A stretch of 11,471 nt of DNA from an uncultured Solobacterium sp. (GTDB taxonomy: Bacteria; Bacillota_I; Bacilli_A; Erysipelotrichales; Erysipelotrichaceae). Position numbers and translations under genes: made by a program. Below, in pieces: positions 1 through 7,530 of the stretch. The notes beneath the pieces were generated by a model that did not search any database, was not told the origin of the DNA, and saw only the letters and a list, made by a program, of their open reading frames with translations. The DNA lies in contig CALEMV010000264.1 in NCBI GenBank assembly GCA_937910655.1, positions 1-11,471 of the forward strand, read 5' to 3'. How positions within the stretch are numbered: the first letter of the stretch is position 1; each line of letters begins with the position of its first letter.

Positions 1-1
1 G

Positions 2-115
2 TATATCGAAGGGGATATGAAGGATTTACAATACCTTGTAGATATTCTGTATCTTCATGCAGATATACAATTAAAATCAATGAATTTCTATATGCATCTA
101 CATACGATTGTATAG
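2..115 (+). CDS. 3' end of an unidentified protein, cut by the window edge
   Basis: An open frame enters from the left edge and closes at TAG 113-115, giving 37 codons. The visible tail contains DMKDLQYLVDILYLHADIQL and ends in HLHTIV, which looks like an amphipathic helical C-terminus. The two other + frames give less protein-like sequence. A T-tailed hairpin follows at 175-205, as expected for the end of a transcription unit. I do not recognise the family and too little is visible to name a function. That it is a real gene is inferred from the plausible composition and the terminator downstream. Confidence 0.45.
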   Translation, partial: YIEGDMKDLQYLVDILYLHADIQLKSMNFYMHLHTIV

Positions 116-125
116 TCAAAAGATG

Positions 126-159
126 AAACAAAAATACTTTCTTTTCTACTGAGAAAGTA
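126..159 (-). terminator. Rho-independent-type hairpin oriented for minus-strand transcription
   Basis: TACTTTCT (135-142) pairs perfectly with AGAAAGTA (152-159) over a 9-nt loop. Read on the minus strand, the hairpin is followed by TTTTTGTTT (134-126), the layout of an intrinsic terminator. On the + strand it is followed by CTGGATT and would not terminate. No minus-strand gene is visible to its right, so its client transcript is unknown. It could limit antisense transcription, or end a short unannotated RNA. Confidence 0.5.
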
Positions 160-174
160 CTGGATTAATGATGA

Positions 175-205
175 GGAGAGATTTGACTGAATCTCTTTTC
201 TTTTT
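175..205 (+). terminator. Intrinsic terminator after the left-edge gene
   Basis: AGAGATT (177-183) pairs with AATCTCT (190-196) over the 6-nt loop TGACTG. G-T pairs at 175-176/197-198 can extend the stem. A T-rich tail, TTTTCTTTTT, covers 196-205. It separates the gene ending at 115 from the gene starting at 281. Confidence 0.75.
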
Positions 206-236
206 GGATTAAGCATCGTATGAGATAGTGTTACAG

Positions 237-272
237 CACTTTTTTAAAGTTGTGACGTATACTAAAAAAGTG
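237..272. repeat. 10-bp perfect inverted repeat around the -10 box of the DUF438 gene
   Basis: CACTTTTTTA (237-246) and TAAAAAAGTG (263-272) are exact reverse complements separated by 16 bp. The right arm touches the -10 hexamer and the start of the ribosome binding site. The left arm falls where a -35 box would be expected. The placement fits an operator for a dimeric regulator, but a DNA search for a matching regulator was not possible. A-tract and T-tract composition makes chance pairing easier than for a mixed sequence. Confidence 0.55.
258..263 (+). promoter_or_regulatory. Probable -10 box for the DUF438 gene
   Basis: TATACT lies 17 nt before the ATG at 281, and the same hexamer is the -10 box of the glyS promoter. 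No convincing -35 is visible: the hexamer at 17-bp spacing is AGCACT (235-240). With the flanking inverted repeat, this suggests a promoter that depends on an activator or is repressed by an operator-bound protein. That regulatory reading is inference. Confidence 0.45.
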
Positions 273-280
273 AGGTGAAA

Positions 281-1840
281 ATGATGGAAAAGAAAACGAT
301 AGATTTATCAAAGAGTGTATTCGAAATTGCAAGTGCATATCCTGAAGTGAAAGATATTATGTCACAGTTGGGCTTTACTGAAATTGTAAAACCATCCATG
401 TTAAATACAATGGGTAAGATGATGACTATCCCAAAAGGTGCAAGAGTGAAAGAAATTCCTCTTTCTACAATTATTGATGCTTTTACATTAAGTGGCTTTG
501 AAGTAATCAATACTCCTGAACAATTACAAAAACAACAGGAAGAAAAAATGAAAGCTTTATCTGCAGATTTAGGGAAGAGTAGTGATTTGAGTTCTAGTGA
601 CCGTGAGGCATTATTGAAATCCTATGTACAACGTCTCAGTAATGGTGAAGATATTGAGTCTGTAAGAAAAGATTTTGCAGCTAATTTCTCAGATGTTTCA
701 GCTGTAGAAATTGCACGTGCTGAACAAACTCTTCTTTCAGAAGGTACAAAGCTCAGTGATGTACAACGCTTATGCGATGTCCATTCCGCATTATTCCATG
801 GTGCTACACGAAGTGAAAGAATTGCGAATGCAGAGAAGGAAGTGGAACGTTCAGCAGAAGAGGAACGCGTTCGAGATACGATTGCTAGTTTTGATGAACA
901 AACAGCAGATGCTACAACTGTATTAATGCGTACACCAGGTCATCCTTTGCATATTCTGGAATTAGAAAATGCACAAATTGAAAAGCGTGTTACAGCACTA
1001 GAGGAGAAACTCAAGGAAGATGTAAAGCCTGAGGATGTTCTAGCAGATGTAATTGAACTACGTGCTATTGAATCTCATTACAAGAAAAAAGAAGAAACAA
1101 TGTTCCCACTTCTCAAGGATAAATACAATTTCCCTGGCCCAAGTGATGTTATGTGGGGCGTAGAAGATGAAATCAAACAAGAATTAAAGAAGTTTGTAGT
1201 TGAAGATTCTAAAGATATGGATTCATTACGACGCGTTGTTAAGCGTATGAATGAAATGATTTTCAAAGAAAAGAATATCTTATTCCCACTAGTAACGAAT
1301 TATTTTACTGAGGATGAGTGGATTGCAATCGCAAGAGACTTTCCAATGTATGGGTATTGCTATCTTGCCAAAGAAGATGTACCAGTATGGGATAAGGTAA
1401 AAGAACTTAAACAGCCAAGTATTATCCACAATGAAAATATCGAGATTTCAGGTGGACATATGAATCTAAAGCAGTTAAAGGCAATGTTGAATACACTACC
1501 TTTTGAAATTACACTTGTTGATGAAAATGACATTAATATTTATTTTAATGAAGGTGAGAAGGTATTCACACGTCCACAAGTAGCCCTTGGAAGACCGGTG
1601 TATTCTTGTCATCCAAAGCGCGTTGAACCAATTGTACGTATGTTAATTAGTGATTTTAAGAAGGGTAAACGTGATAGTCTTACCATCTTGTCTGAACGTT
1701 CAGGACATCCAGTTGTTATTAGTTACTTTGCCTTACGTGAAGATGGTAAATATCTTGGTACACTGGAAGCTGTACAGATTATCGATGGTCTAGTAGATGC
1801 TATTAAAAATGATAAAAAAGGACCGATTGATTTAAAATAA
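281..1840 (+). CDS. DUF1858-DUF438-hemerythrin-PAS sensor-like protein
   Basis: This is a cytosolic 519-residue protein with no signal peptide or membrane segment. In order (numbered from ATG 281) it has DUF1858 (about 5-72), DUF438 (about 90-170, with CDVHSALFHG), a hemerythrin-like helical domain (about 213-350, with GHPLHI, HYKKKEE and FKEKNILFP) and a C-terminal PAS-type domain (about 390-505, with RPVYSCHP and GKYLGTLEAV). Proteins with this architecture occur in anaerobic Firmicutes. A role in sensing oxygen, nitric oxide or redox state through a diiron site is suggested by the hemerythrin part but not proven. There is no kinase, DNA-binding or other output domain. Only three histidines (221, 224, 266) lie in the hemerythrin region. 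GAGGTG (272-277) precedes the start. GTG 275 and ATG 284 are alternative starts; 275 lies inside the Shine-Dalgarno and is unlikely. The gene appears monocistronic, with terminators on both sides. Confidence 0.85.
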   Translation: MMEKKTIDLSKSVFEIASAYPEVKDIMSQLGFTEIVKPSMLNTMGKMMTIPKGARVKEIPLSTIIDAFTLSGFEVINTPEQLQKQQEEKMKALSADLGKSSDLSSSDREALLKSYVQRLSNGEDIESVRKDFAANFSDVSAVEIARAEQTLLSEGTKLSDVQRLCDVHSALFHGATRSERIANAEKEVERSAEEERVRDTIASFDEQTADATTVLMRTPGHPLHILELENAQIEKRVTALEEKLKEDVKPEDVLADVIELRAIESHYKKKEETMFPLLKDKYNFPGPSDVMWGVEDEIKQELKKFVVEDSKDMDSLRRVVKRMNEMIFKEKNILFPLVTNYFTEDEWIAIARDFPMYGYCYLAKEDVPVWDKVKELKQPSIIHNENIEISGGHMNLKQLKAMLNTLPFEITLVDENDINIYFNEGEKVFTRPQVALGRPVYSCHPKRVEPIVRMLISDFKKGKRDSLTILSERSGHPVVISYFALREDGKYLGTLEAVQIIDGLVDAIKNDKKGPIDLK

Positions 1841-1872
1841 TTTCAATATTCGTTTTGAAGTATAAATATTTC

Positions 1873-1912
1873 ATTCCTCTAGAGAATACAACTAGGGGAA
1901 TTTTATTTTTTT
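1873..1912 (+). terminator. Strong intrinsic terminator after the DUF438 gene
   Basis: ATTCCTCTAG (1873-1882) pairs with CTAGGGGAAT (1892-1901) through ten pairs, one of them T-G, over a 9-nt loop. The tail TTTTATTTTTTT follows at 1901-1912. It isolates the gene ending at 1840 from the glyS operon. Confidence 0.9.
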
Positions 1913-1938
1913 CAGCAGTGATATGACATATCGTAAGA

Positions 1939-1967
1939 TTGTAAAAATAGGTTGAAAATGCTATACT
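1939..1967 (+). promoter_or_regulatory. Extended -10 promoter for the glyS-dnaG-rpoD-trmK operon
   Basis: The -35 box is TTGTAA (1939-1944), followed by a 17-bp spacer and TATACT (1962-1967). TG at 1959-1960 gives an extended -10. Transcription should begin near 1974, leaving a leader of only about 34 nt before ATG 2008. That is too short for a T-box or other large riboswitch. Confidence 0.8.
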
Positions 1968-2007
1968 TTACAGGATATTATGGGAATATTTTGGAGGCTC
2001 ATTTTCA

Positions 2008-3387
2008 ATGGATAGACAGAAGACATTTGACTTAATTGTTTCGCATGCAAAGAATACAGGATTTGTATTTCAAGGCTCAGAAATTTATGGTGGTTTAAGT
2101 AATACTTGGGACTTTGGTCCTTTAGGCGTTAACTTGAAAGATAACATCAAGCGTGCGTGGCAAAAGAAGTTTATACAAGAAGATCCAAACAACGAAGAGA
2201 TTCAAGCAGCTATCTTAATGAATCCTAAGGTTTGGGAAGCATCAGGACACTTAAAGGGTTTCTCTGATCCTTTAATGGACTGCAAGCAGTGTCATACAAG
2301 ACACCGTGCTGACCAGTTAATTGAATCCTTCTCCAATGGAACAGTAAATCCAGAGGGTTGGAGCAATGAACAGATGGAACAGTACATCAAGGATAATAAC
2401 GTTCCATGTCCTGATTGTGGTGGACATAATTTTACATCCATTCGCCAGTTCAACTTGATGTTTAAGACATTCCAAGGAACATTGGAAGATTCTAAGAATA
2501 CAATTTATCTAAGACCTGAAACAGCACAGGGAATGTTTGTAGACTTCAAACAAGTTGCACGTGCATACCGTAAGAAGTTACCATTTGGTATCTGCCAGAT
2601 TGGTAAGTCCTTCCGTAATGAAATTACTCCAGGTAACTTTATCTTCCGTACACGTGAATTTGAACAGATGGAAATGGAATTCTTCTGCAAGCCTGGTACA
2701 GATGATGAGTGGTTCCCATATTGGCGTAACTTCTGCATGGATTGGATTGTGAAGCTAGGTGGAAATCCAGAAAACTTACGTTTCAGAGACCATGAGAAAG
2801 AAGAGTTATCATTCTACTCCAAGGGCACAACAGATATTGAATACAAGTTCCCATGGGGTTGGGGTGAAGTTTGGGGTATCGCAGACCGTACAGACTACGA
2901 CTTAACACAACACCAGAATACATCTGGTAAGGATTTAACTTACTTGGATCCAATTACAAATGAGAAGTATCTTCCATATGTAGTAGAACCAGCAGTAGGT
3001 GTTGAACGTTTATTCTTCATGTTCTTTACAGACGCATATGATGAAGAAACACTTGAGAATGGTGAGACACGTGTAGTCATGCGCTTTAACCCAGTGCTAG
3101 CACCTGTAAAGGCCGCAATCTTACCACTACGTAAGAAGTACGCTGAAAAGGCAGAAGAGATTCGTCATGAACTATCTTATGACTTTACAGTGACATATGA
3201 TGAAGCAGGTTCTATTGGTAAGCGTTACCGTCGTCAAGATGAAGTTGGTACACCATTCTGTATCACAATTGATGAGCAGACAATGGAAGATGGTACAGTC
3301 ACAATCCGTTATCGTGATTCCATGGAACAGGAACGTATGACTGTAGAAGAAGTGCGTAACAAGATTTGTAAGGAAATTCGTTTCTAA
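2008..3387 (+). CDS. glyS: Glycine--tRNA ligase, single-chain class II (alpha2 type)
   Basis: It joins glycine to tRNA-Gly using ATP in the cytosol. At 459 residues it is the homodimeric bacterial/eukaryotic-like form and not the alpha2-beta2 enzyme. The N-terminal catalytic region has GFVFQGSEIYGGLSNTWDFG (18-37). Two Cys pairs, CKQC (92-95) and CPDC (134-137), look like a zinc-binding insertion. Class II motif 2 begins at FRNE (202-205) and motif 3 is EPAVGVERL (327-335). The anticodon-binding domain runs from about 363 to the end and includes DEAGSIGKRYRRQDEVGTPF (398-417). The start is set by TTGGAGG (1991-1997), 10 nt before ATG. dnaG follows after 12 nt. Lysine codons are almost all AAG (27 of 30 by my count), a bias not seen in hemW in the same window and consistent with high expression. 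Confidence 0.97.
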   Translation: MDRQKTFDLIVSHAKNTGFVFQGSEIYGGLSNTWDFGPLGVNLKDNIKRAWQKKFIQEDPNNEEIQAAILMNPKVWEASGHLKGFSDPLMDCKQCHTRHRADQLIESFSNGTVNPEGWSNEQMEQYIKDNNVPCPDCGGHNFTSIRQFNLMFKTFQGTLEDSKNTIYLRPETAQGMFVDFKQVARAYRKKLPFGICQIGKSFRNEITPGNFIFRTREFEQMEMEFFCKPGTDDEWFPYWRNFCMDWIVKLGGNPENLRFRDHEKEELSFYSKGTTDIEYKFPWGWGEVWGIADRTDYDLTQHQNTSGKDLTYLDPITNEKYLPYVVEPAVGVERLFFMFFTDAYDEETLENGETRVVMRFNPVLAPVKAAILPLRKKYAEKAEEIRHELSYDFTVTYDEAGSIGKRYRRQDEVGTPFCITIDEQTMEDGTVTIRYRDSMEQERMTVEEVRNKICKEIRF

Positions 3388-3399
3388 GAAGGAGGGAAT

Positions 3400-5160
3400 A
3401 TGGCAAAGATTAGTGACCATGATATAAATGCCATTCGTGAAAAAGCGGATATTGTCGATGTCATCGGTCACTACATTCAGGTTCATCGCAAAGGAAATTC
3501 GTATGTAGCGATTTGTCCTTTCCATGATGACCATGATCCATCGATGTCTATTTCATCAGAAAAGAAAATCTATAAATGCTTTGTTTGCGGTAATGGTGGT
3601 AATGTGTATACATTCGTACAGAACTACGAGAACATCACATTCCCCGAAGCCGTTGGTAGAGTTGCGTCTTTGATTAACTATCCTTTACAGGTTGATGTTG
3701 ATATAGAGCAAAGAGCTAGTAAGGATCCTCATAAAGAAGTACTGTACAATGTGATGAATGCGGCGATTCAGTATATGATGTATCAACTCGATACACCTGA
3801 AGCCGTGAATGAAAAGAAGTATCTTGAAAAGCGTGGGATGACGGCAGATTTGATTCGTGAGTTTCAGATAGGCTATAACCCAACTCAGACAGCGTTATAT
3901 CACTTCTTGCATGCTAAAGGTTTTAGTGATGCGGACATGAATCGTGCAAACTTAATACGTATCAATGAATCTGGTATCCATGATACTTTTGCTGGTCGTA
4001 TTACTTTCCCAATTCATGACCAATACGGTAATCCGATTGGATTTAGTGCACGAATTCTAGATCCAAACAATCCTTCCAAGTATATCAATACAAATGAAAC
4101 AGATATCTTTACCAAAGGTGATATTGTATATAACTATCACCGTGCAAAATCAGTTGCTCGTAAGGAAGGAAAGATTTACGTATGTGAAGGTGTAACAGAT
4201 GTGATTGCTTTTGCTAAAGCTGGCATCTTCAATGCAGTATGTACACTTGGAACATCCTGTACGGAAAGACAGATTCATCTGTTAAAGAATATCGCTGCGA
4301 AGATTGTATTCTGTTATGATGGCGACCGTGCTGGACAGGCTGCTACCTTACGTGCAGTACATATGGCAAGAAAAGCAGGTTGTGATGTATCGGTGATTCG
4401 CAATCTAACAGGCAAAGACCCAGATGAACTGGTACGTCAACAAGGAGCGGAAGGTTTAAAGAGTGTTCTCAAAGATGAGGTAACTTGGATAGAGTTTGTG
4501 ATTGAGTATCAAGTTTCACAGACAAATCTAAATAACTACTCGGATAAAAAAGAATTAGTTCGTAAGGTACAAGCAGATATTGCAACATTACCTGATGAAG
4601 TAGATCGCCGCTACTTTACACAACAATTAGCGGAAATGACACATATGCCAGTTGACTATGTGCCACAAACAATCAATCGACCAATCAATCAAACCGTACA
4701 GAAGAAACTATCGATTCCGGATGGTTCCCTAGATGCGGAAGATTTAATACTAATGATGATGTTAAAGTCGGCTACCCATGCCCATACATTTGAAGTTGAG
4801 CTAGGGTATCTAAATGACAAGACACATAAGTTACTAGCAATGTTAATTATTGATGGTTTACATACATTTCAAGATGCTGATCCAAGTCATTTAATTGACC
4901 GTACGGATAAGCAAGAAGTAAAGGATTTACTAACAAGACTGGTATCCATGCCTGCATATGATATCGACTATGACGAAGCGGTCCTAAAAGGAGCCATTCG
5001 CAAGGTAAAAATTACAACATTGCAGAAGGAGAGAGATGCGTATTATGAACAACTCTCACAAGCTGGTCTTAATGATATGAGTCAAAAGGTACTTATGGAA
5101 AAGTATCAAAAGTGCATTCTAGAACTGCGGAGGTATCTCGATGAAGAAGGAAACAAGTAA
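3400..5160 (+). CDS. dnaG: DNA primase
   Basis: It synthesises RNA primers for lagging-strand replication and works with the replicative helicase. The 586 residues match the usual size. The N-terminal CHC2 zinc-binding domain has C39, H42, C60 and C63 (CPFH and CFVC). The TOPRIM catalytic core has the glutamate motif [10 protein letters not shown] (E263) and the metal-binding aspartates in YDGDRAG (D307, D309) and GKDPDE (D340, D342). EGVTDV replaces the more familiar EGYMDV, but the acidic residues are intact. From about 440 to the end is the helical C-terminal region expected to contact the helicase. GGAGGG (3391-3396) sits 3 nt before ATG. The last 20 nt overlap rpoD and carry the rpoD ribosome binding site, so translation of the two is probably coupled. 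Confidence 0.97.
   Translation: MAKISDHDINAIREKADIVDVIGHYIQVHRKGNSYVAICPFHDDHDPSMSISSEKKIYKCFVCGNGGNVYTFVQNYENITFPEAVGRVASLINYPLQVDVDIEQRASKDPHKEVLYNVMNAAIQYMMYQLDTPEAVNEKKYLEKRGMTADLIREFQIGYNPTQTALYHFLHAKGFSDADMNRANLIRINESGIHDTFAGRITFPIHDQYGNPIGFSARILDPNNPSKYINTNETDIFTKGDIVYNYHRAKSVARKEGKIYVCEGVTDVIAFAKAGIFNAVCTLGTSCTERQIHLLKNIAAKIVFCYDGDRAGQAATLRAVHMARKAGCDVSVIRNLTGKDPDELVRQQGAEGLKSVLKDEVTWIEFVIEYQVSQTNLNNYSDKKELVRKVQADIATLPDEVDRRYFTQQLAEMTHMPVDYVPQTINRPINQTVQKKLSIPDGSLDAEDLILMMMLKSATHAHTFEVELGYLNDKTHKLLAMLIIDGLHTFQDADPSHLIDRTDKQEVKDLLTRLVSMPAYDIDYDEAVLKGAIRKVKITTLQKERDAYYEQLSQAGLNDMSQKVLMEKYQKCILELRRYLDEEGNK
5128..5133 (+). promoter_or_regulatory. Ribosome binding site for rpoD inside the end of dnaG
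   Basis: CGGAGG lies 7 nt before ATG 5141. It fixes the upstream rpoD start and so supports translation of the long Lys-rich N-terminus. Confidence 0.8.
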
Positions 5161-6544
5161 AACTACGAAGGCTTCAAAGAAAGTAAAAGAGGAAGTTGTA
5201 GTAGAAAAAGCAACTTCCAAAAAGAAAAAGGCAGAAGTAGCAGAAGAAAAAGCTCCTAAGAAAACAAAAGAAGTGAAAGAGAAAAAAACAAAAGTGAAAG
5301 ACAACAAGAAAGACACAAAAGAAATTGAAACATATAAGCGTTCAGGTAAGGTAAAAGAATTAAAGAACCTTGATGAACTCAAAGACGATTATAAGGAGAT
5401 TGCTAAGAAGAATGGTTCCATCGCACAGAAAGATGTCATGGCATCCTTAGAGCACTTAGATATGTCTGATGATGACATGGATGAACTCTGGGATTGGTTC
5501 AATACAGAGAATATTCAGATTGTTGAAGATGAAGATATCGAAGAACTCACTGCAACCGAAGATGATGACTTAGACTTATTAGACGATGATGTTGACGATG
5601 TTGAAGATGAAGACGTAGATAGTAAAGACCCTGATCTTGATGACGATGATGAAGAAAAGCCATTAGCTAGTCTTTTGGATTTAACATCCTTCTCTACAGG
5701 TGGCAATGTCCAGTTAAATGACCCTGTTAAGATGTACTTAAAGGAAATTGGACGTGTACCACTCTTAAAGCCAGAAGATGAACCTGAGATTGCAAAGCGT
5801 ATTGAAGAAGGTGATGAAGAGGCTAGAAACATCTTAATCTCCAGTAACTTACGTTTAGTTGTATCTATCGCTAAGAAATATGTTGGTAGAGGTATGTTAT
5901 TCCTAGATTTAATCCAGGAAGGTAACATGGGTCTTGTAAAGGCAGTTGAGAAGTTCGACTATACAAAGGGCTTCAAGTTCTCTACATACGCAACATGGTG
6001 GATTCGTCAGGCTATTACACGTGCCATTGCAGACCAAGCAAGAACAATTCGTATTCCAGTACACATGGTAGAAACAATCAATAAGTTAACACGTGTACAA
6101 CGTCAATTGGTGCAGGAATTAGGGCGTGATCCTTCGGCAGAAGAAATCAGCCAACGTATGGAAGGTATCTCTCCTGAAAAAGTAAGAGAAATCCAAAAGA
6201 TTGCCTTAGAACCTGTATCACTAGAAACACCAATTGGTGAAGAAGATGATTCTCACTTAGGTGACTTTATTGAGGATAAGGAAGCACTCAGTCCTGATCA
6301 ATATGCAAGTAATCAGTTATTGAAGGATGAAATCAATAGCGTTCTCAGTGGTCTTACAGAACGTGAAGAAAAGGTATTACGCTTACGTTTTGGTTTATAT
6401 GATGGACGTACACGTACACTTGAAGAAGTAGGACGTGAATTCAACGTTACACGTGAACGTATTCGTCAGATTGAAGCAAAAGCACTACGTAAATTGAAAC
6501 ATCCATCACGCTCAAAGAGATTAAAGGATTTCTTTGACAAATAA
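5141..6544 (+). CDS. rpoD: RNA polymerase primary sigma factor (sigma-70/SigA)
   Basis: It is the housekeeping sigma factor that directs RNA polymerase to -35/-10 promoters. Its 467 residues make it longer than the roughly 370 of Bacillus SigA. Residues 1-70 are a low-complexity Lys/Glu/Thr tail (26 Lys). About 75-128 resembles the region 1.1 fold, and 129-172 is highly acidic (29 Asp/Glu of 44). The conserved core follows: region 1.2 ([17 protein letters not shown], 193-209), region 2 with [17 protein letters not shown] (236-252) and the -10 reading segment [17 protein letters not shown] (280-296), region 3 (about 305-385), and region 4 with its helix-turn-helix [20 protein letters not shown] (426-445). 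CGGAGG lies 7 nt before ATG. The gene overlaps dnaG by 20 bp and its stop lies 1 nt before the preferred trmK start. No convincing internal promoter was found in dnaG. Confidence 0.97.
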   Translation: MKKETSKTTKASKKVKEEVVVEKATSKKKKAEVAEEKAPKKTKEVKEKKTKVKDNKKDTKEIETYKRSGKVKELKNLDELKDDYKEIAKKNGSIAQKDVMASLEHLDMSDDDMDELWDWFNTENIQIVEDEDIEELTATEDDDLDLLDDDVDDVEDEDVDSKDPDLDDDDEEKPLASLLDLTSFSTGGNVQLNDPVKMYLKEIGRVPLLKPEDEPEIAKRIEEGDEEARNILISSNLRLVVSIAKKYVGRGMLFLDLIQEGNMGLVKAVEKFDYTKGFKFSTYATWWIRQAITRAIADQARTIRIPVHMVETINKLTRVQRQLVQELGRDPSAEEISQRMEGISPEKVREIQKIALEPVSLETPIGEEDDSHLGDFIEDKEALSPDQYASNQLLKDEINSVLSGLTEREEKVLRLRFGLYDGRTRTLEEVGREFNVTRERIRQIEAKALRKLKHPSRSKRLKDFFDK

Positions 6545-6545
6545 G

Positions 6546-7205
6546 ATGAATTTACGTATCCAGAAAATTGCGGATATGATAAACAAAGGCGTGGTCTTGG
6601 CAGATATTGGTACAGACCATGCCTTTCTTCCTATCCTAGCAATCAAACATAAAAAGGTACAAAAAGCCTACGCTTGTGATATTGCAAAGGGACCATTAGA
6701 AATTGCCAAACGCAATATCCAAGCGGAAAACCTTGATGGTCAAATTGAAACAATCTTATCCAATGGCTTTGACCATGTACCACAAGACGTCGATGTTGTA
6801 GTGATTGCAGGTATGGGCTACTATACCGCAAAAGATATCTTAGAAACTGCAGGGGAAAAACGTTTACGTACATGTAAACAGTTGATTGTTGAAGTCAATC
6901 GTAAACCAGAGCTATTACGGAAATGGATTAGTGATCATCACTATACGATTGATCAAGAAGAGTTAATTACGGAGCGTGATTTTGATTATATCGCAATTAG
7001 TTTTACAACAGATTATCATGATTCATATCGTGATGATGAGATACTCTGTGGAGTTTATCTCCAACAAAAAAAGGGGAAAGAATATCTTTCCTATTGTGAT
7101 CGACAGATTACCTTTATTGATGAGGTTTTAGCAAAATATCCACATGACGATGACTATCGTAAAGAATTATTACAACAAAAGAAGTATTGGTTAGAGGCAA
7201 AATAA
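6546..7205 (+). CDS. trmK: tRNA (adenine(22)-N1)-methyltransferase
   Basis: It is a SAM-dependent enzyme expected to methylate N1 of A22 in the tRNA D-loop. At 219 residues it has the family's usual size. The SAM-binding motif I is VLADIGTDHAFLPI (17-30), followed by AYACDIAKGPLEIAKRN (41-57), and the TrmK signature is VVVIAGMG (84-91). The helical C-terminal extension ends in QQKKYWLEAK. The position right after rpoD matches the dnaG-sigA-trmK order known in Firmicutes. The start is uncertain. ATG 6546 lies 1 nt after the rpoD stop (TAAGATG) but 17 nt from the nearest AGGA (6525-6528). TTG 6534 is in frame, overlaps rpoD, and has AGGA at 5-nt spacing, adding only four residues. I prefer the ATG, with re-initiation after rpoD. 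Confidence 0.9.
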   Translation: MNLRIQKIADMINKGVVLADIGTDHAFLPILAIKHKKVQKAYACDIAKGPLEIAKRNIQAENLDGQIETILSNGFDHVPQDVDVVVIAGMGYYTAKDILETAGEKRLRTCKQLIVEVNRKPELLRKWISDHHYTIDQEELITERDFDYIAISFTTDYHDSYRDDEILCGVYLQQKKGKEYLSYCDRQITFIDEVLAKYPHDDDYRKELLQQKKYWLEAK

Positions 7206-7236
7206 AAACGCGGTTCTTAAGCCACGTTTTTTATTT
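7204..7236. terminator. Bidirectional intrinsic terminator between trmK and rpsT
   Basis: AAAAACG (7204-7210) pairs with CGTTTTT (7225-7231). After a C/A mismatch, GG (7212-7213) pairs with CC (7222-7223). Each arm gives a T-run on exit: TTTTTTATTT on the + strand and TTTTTATTTT on the minus strand. The element fills the 25-bp gap between the stop codons and overlaps the ends of both. Confidence 0.8.
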
Positions 7237-7497
7237 CTGAATGGAATTGACAGCCTTAGCGAGTCTTGACTTCTGACGAGCAGCATAGTTGTTATTCTTG
7301 ATATGAGATACAACTGCCTTGTCTAAGCACTTATTTGCTGTGTTGTAAGCAGCAGTAGCAGCTTCTACGTCCTTAGCTTCTACAGCTAAAAGAACCTTCT
7401 TGATTGCTGTCTTTAGTTCGCTCTTCTGTCCAGCCTTCGCATTCTGTCTTTTCAGATTAGTTAGTGCGCGCTTCTTCTGTGACTTGATATTTGCCAT
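7231..7497 (-). CDS. rpsT: Small ribosomal subunit protein S20
   Basis: It is an 88-residue 16S rRNA-binding protein of the 30S subunit body. The family features are visible: the N-terminus MANIKSQKKRALTN, strong basicity with repeated K and R, and helical segments such as KTAIKKVLLAVEAKDVEAA and the C-terminal AARQKSRLAKAVNS. The start is set by AGGAGGTG (minus strand, 7510-7503), 5 nt before ATG 7497. It stands alone on the minus strand, convergent with trmK and divergent from fmt, with its own consensus promoter. The expected leader of roughly 27 nt leaves little room for a regulatory structure beyond the ribosome binding site. Confidence 0.97.
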   Translation of the reverse strand: MANIKSQKKRALTNLKRQNAKAGQKSELKTAIKKVLLAVEAKDVEAATAAYNTANKCLDKAVVSHIKNNNYAARQKSRLAKAVNSIQK

Positions 7498-7530
7498 GAG
7501 TACACCTCCTGTCCACTTATTAGCATTAGG

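Noticed and set aside
275..280. GTG start for the DUF438 gene
   Set aside because: It lies inside the Shine-Dalgarno GAGGTG, leaving no upstream binding site; ATG 281 or 284 fits better.
262..510. Minus-strand open frame of 82 codons opposite the DUF438 gene
   Set aside because: It is antisense to a clear protein domain, with no ribosome binding site seen and no recognisable product.
3172..3534. Minus-strand open frame of 120 codons across the glyS-dnaG junction
   Set aside because: It runs antisense to two well-supported genes and its translation has no family features.
5024..5055. Possible internal rpoD promoter, TTGCAG followed at 17 bp by TTATGA
   Set aside because: The -10 is poor, and TATTAT gives only 15-bp spacing; the evidence is too weak for a feature.
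5119..5382. Minus-strand Phe/Ser-rich open frame that could look like a membrane protein
   Set aside because: It is the complement of the Lys/Glu-rich rpoD start; the hydrophobicity is an artefact of A-rich coding.
5515..5928. Minus-strand Ser-rich open frame
   Set aside because: The Ser runs are the reverse complement of the GAT/GAA repeats coding the acidic part of RpoD; it is a composition shadow.
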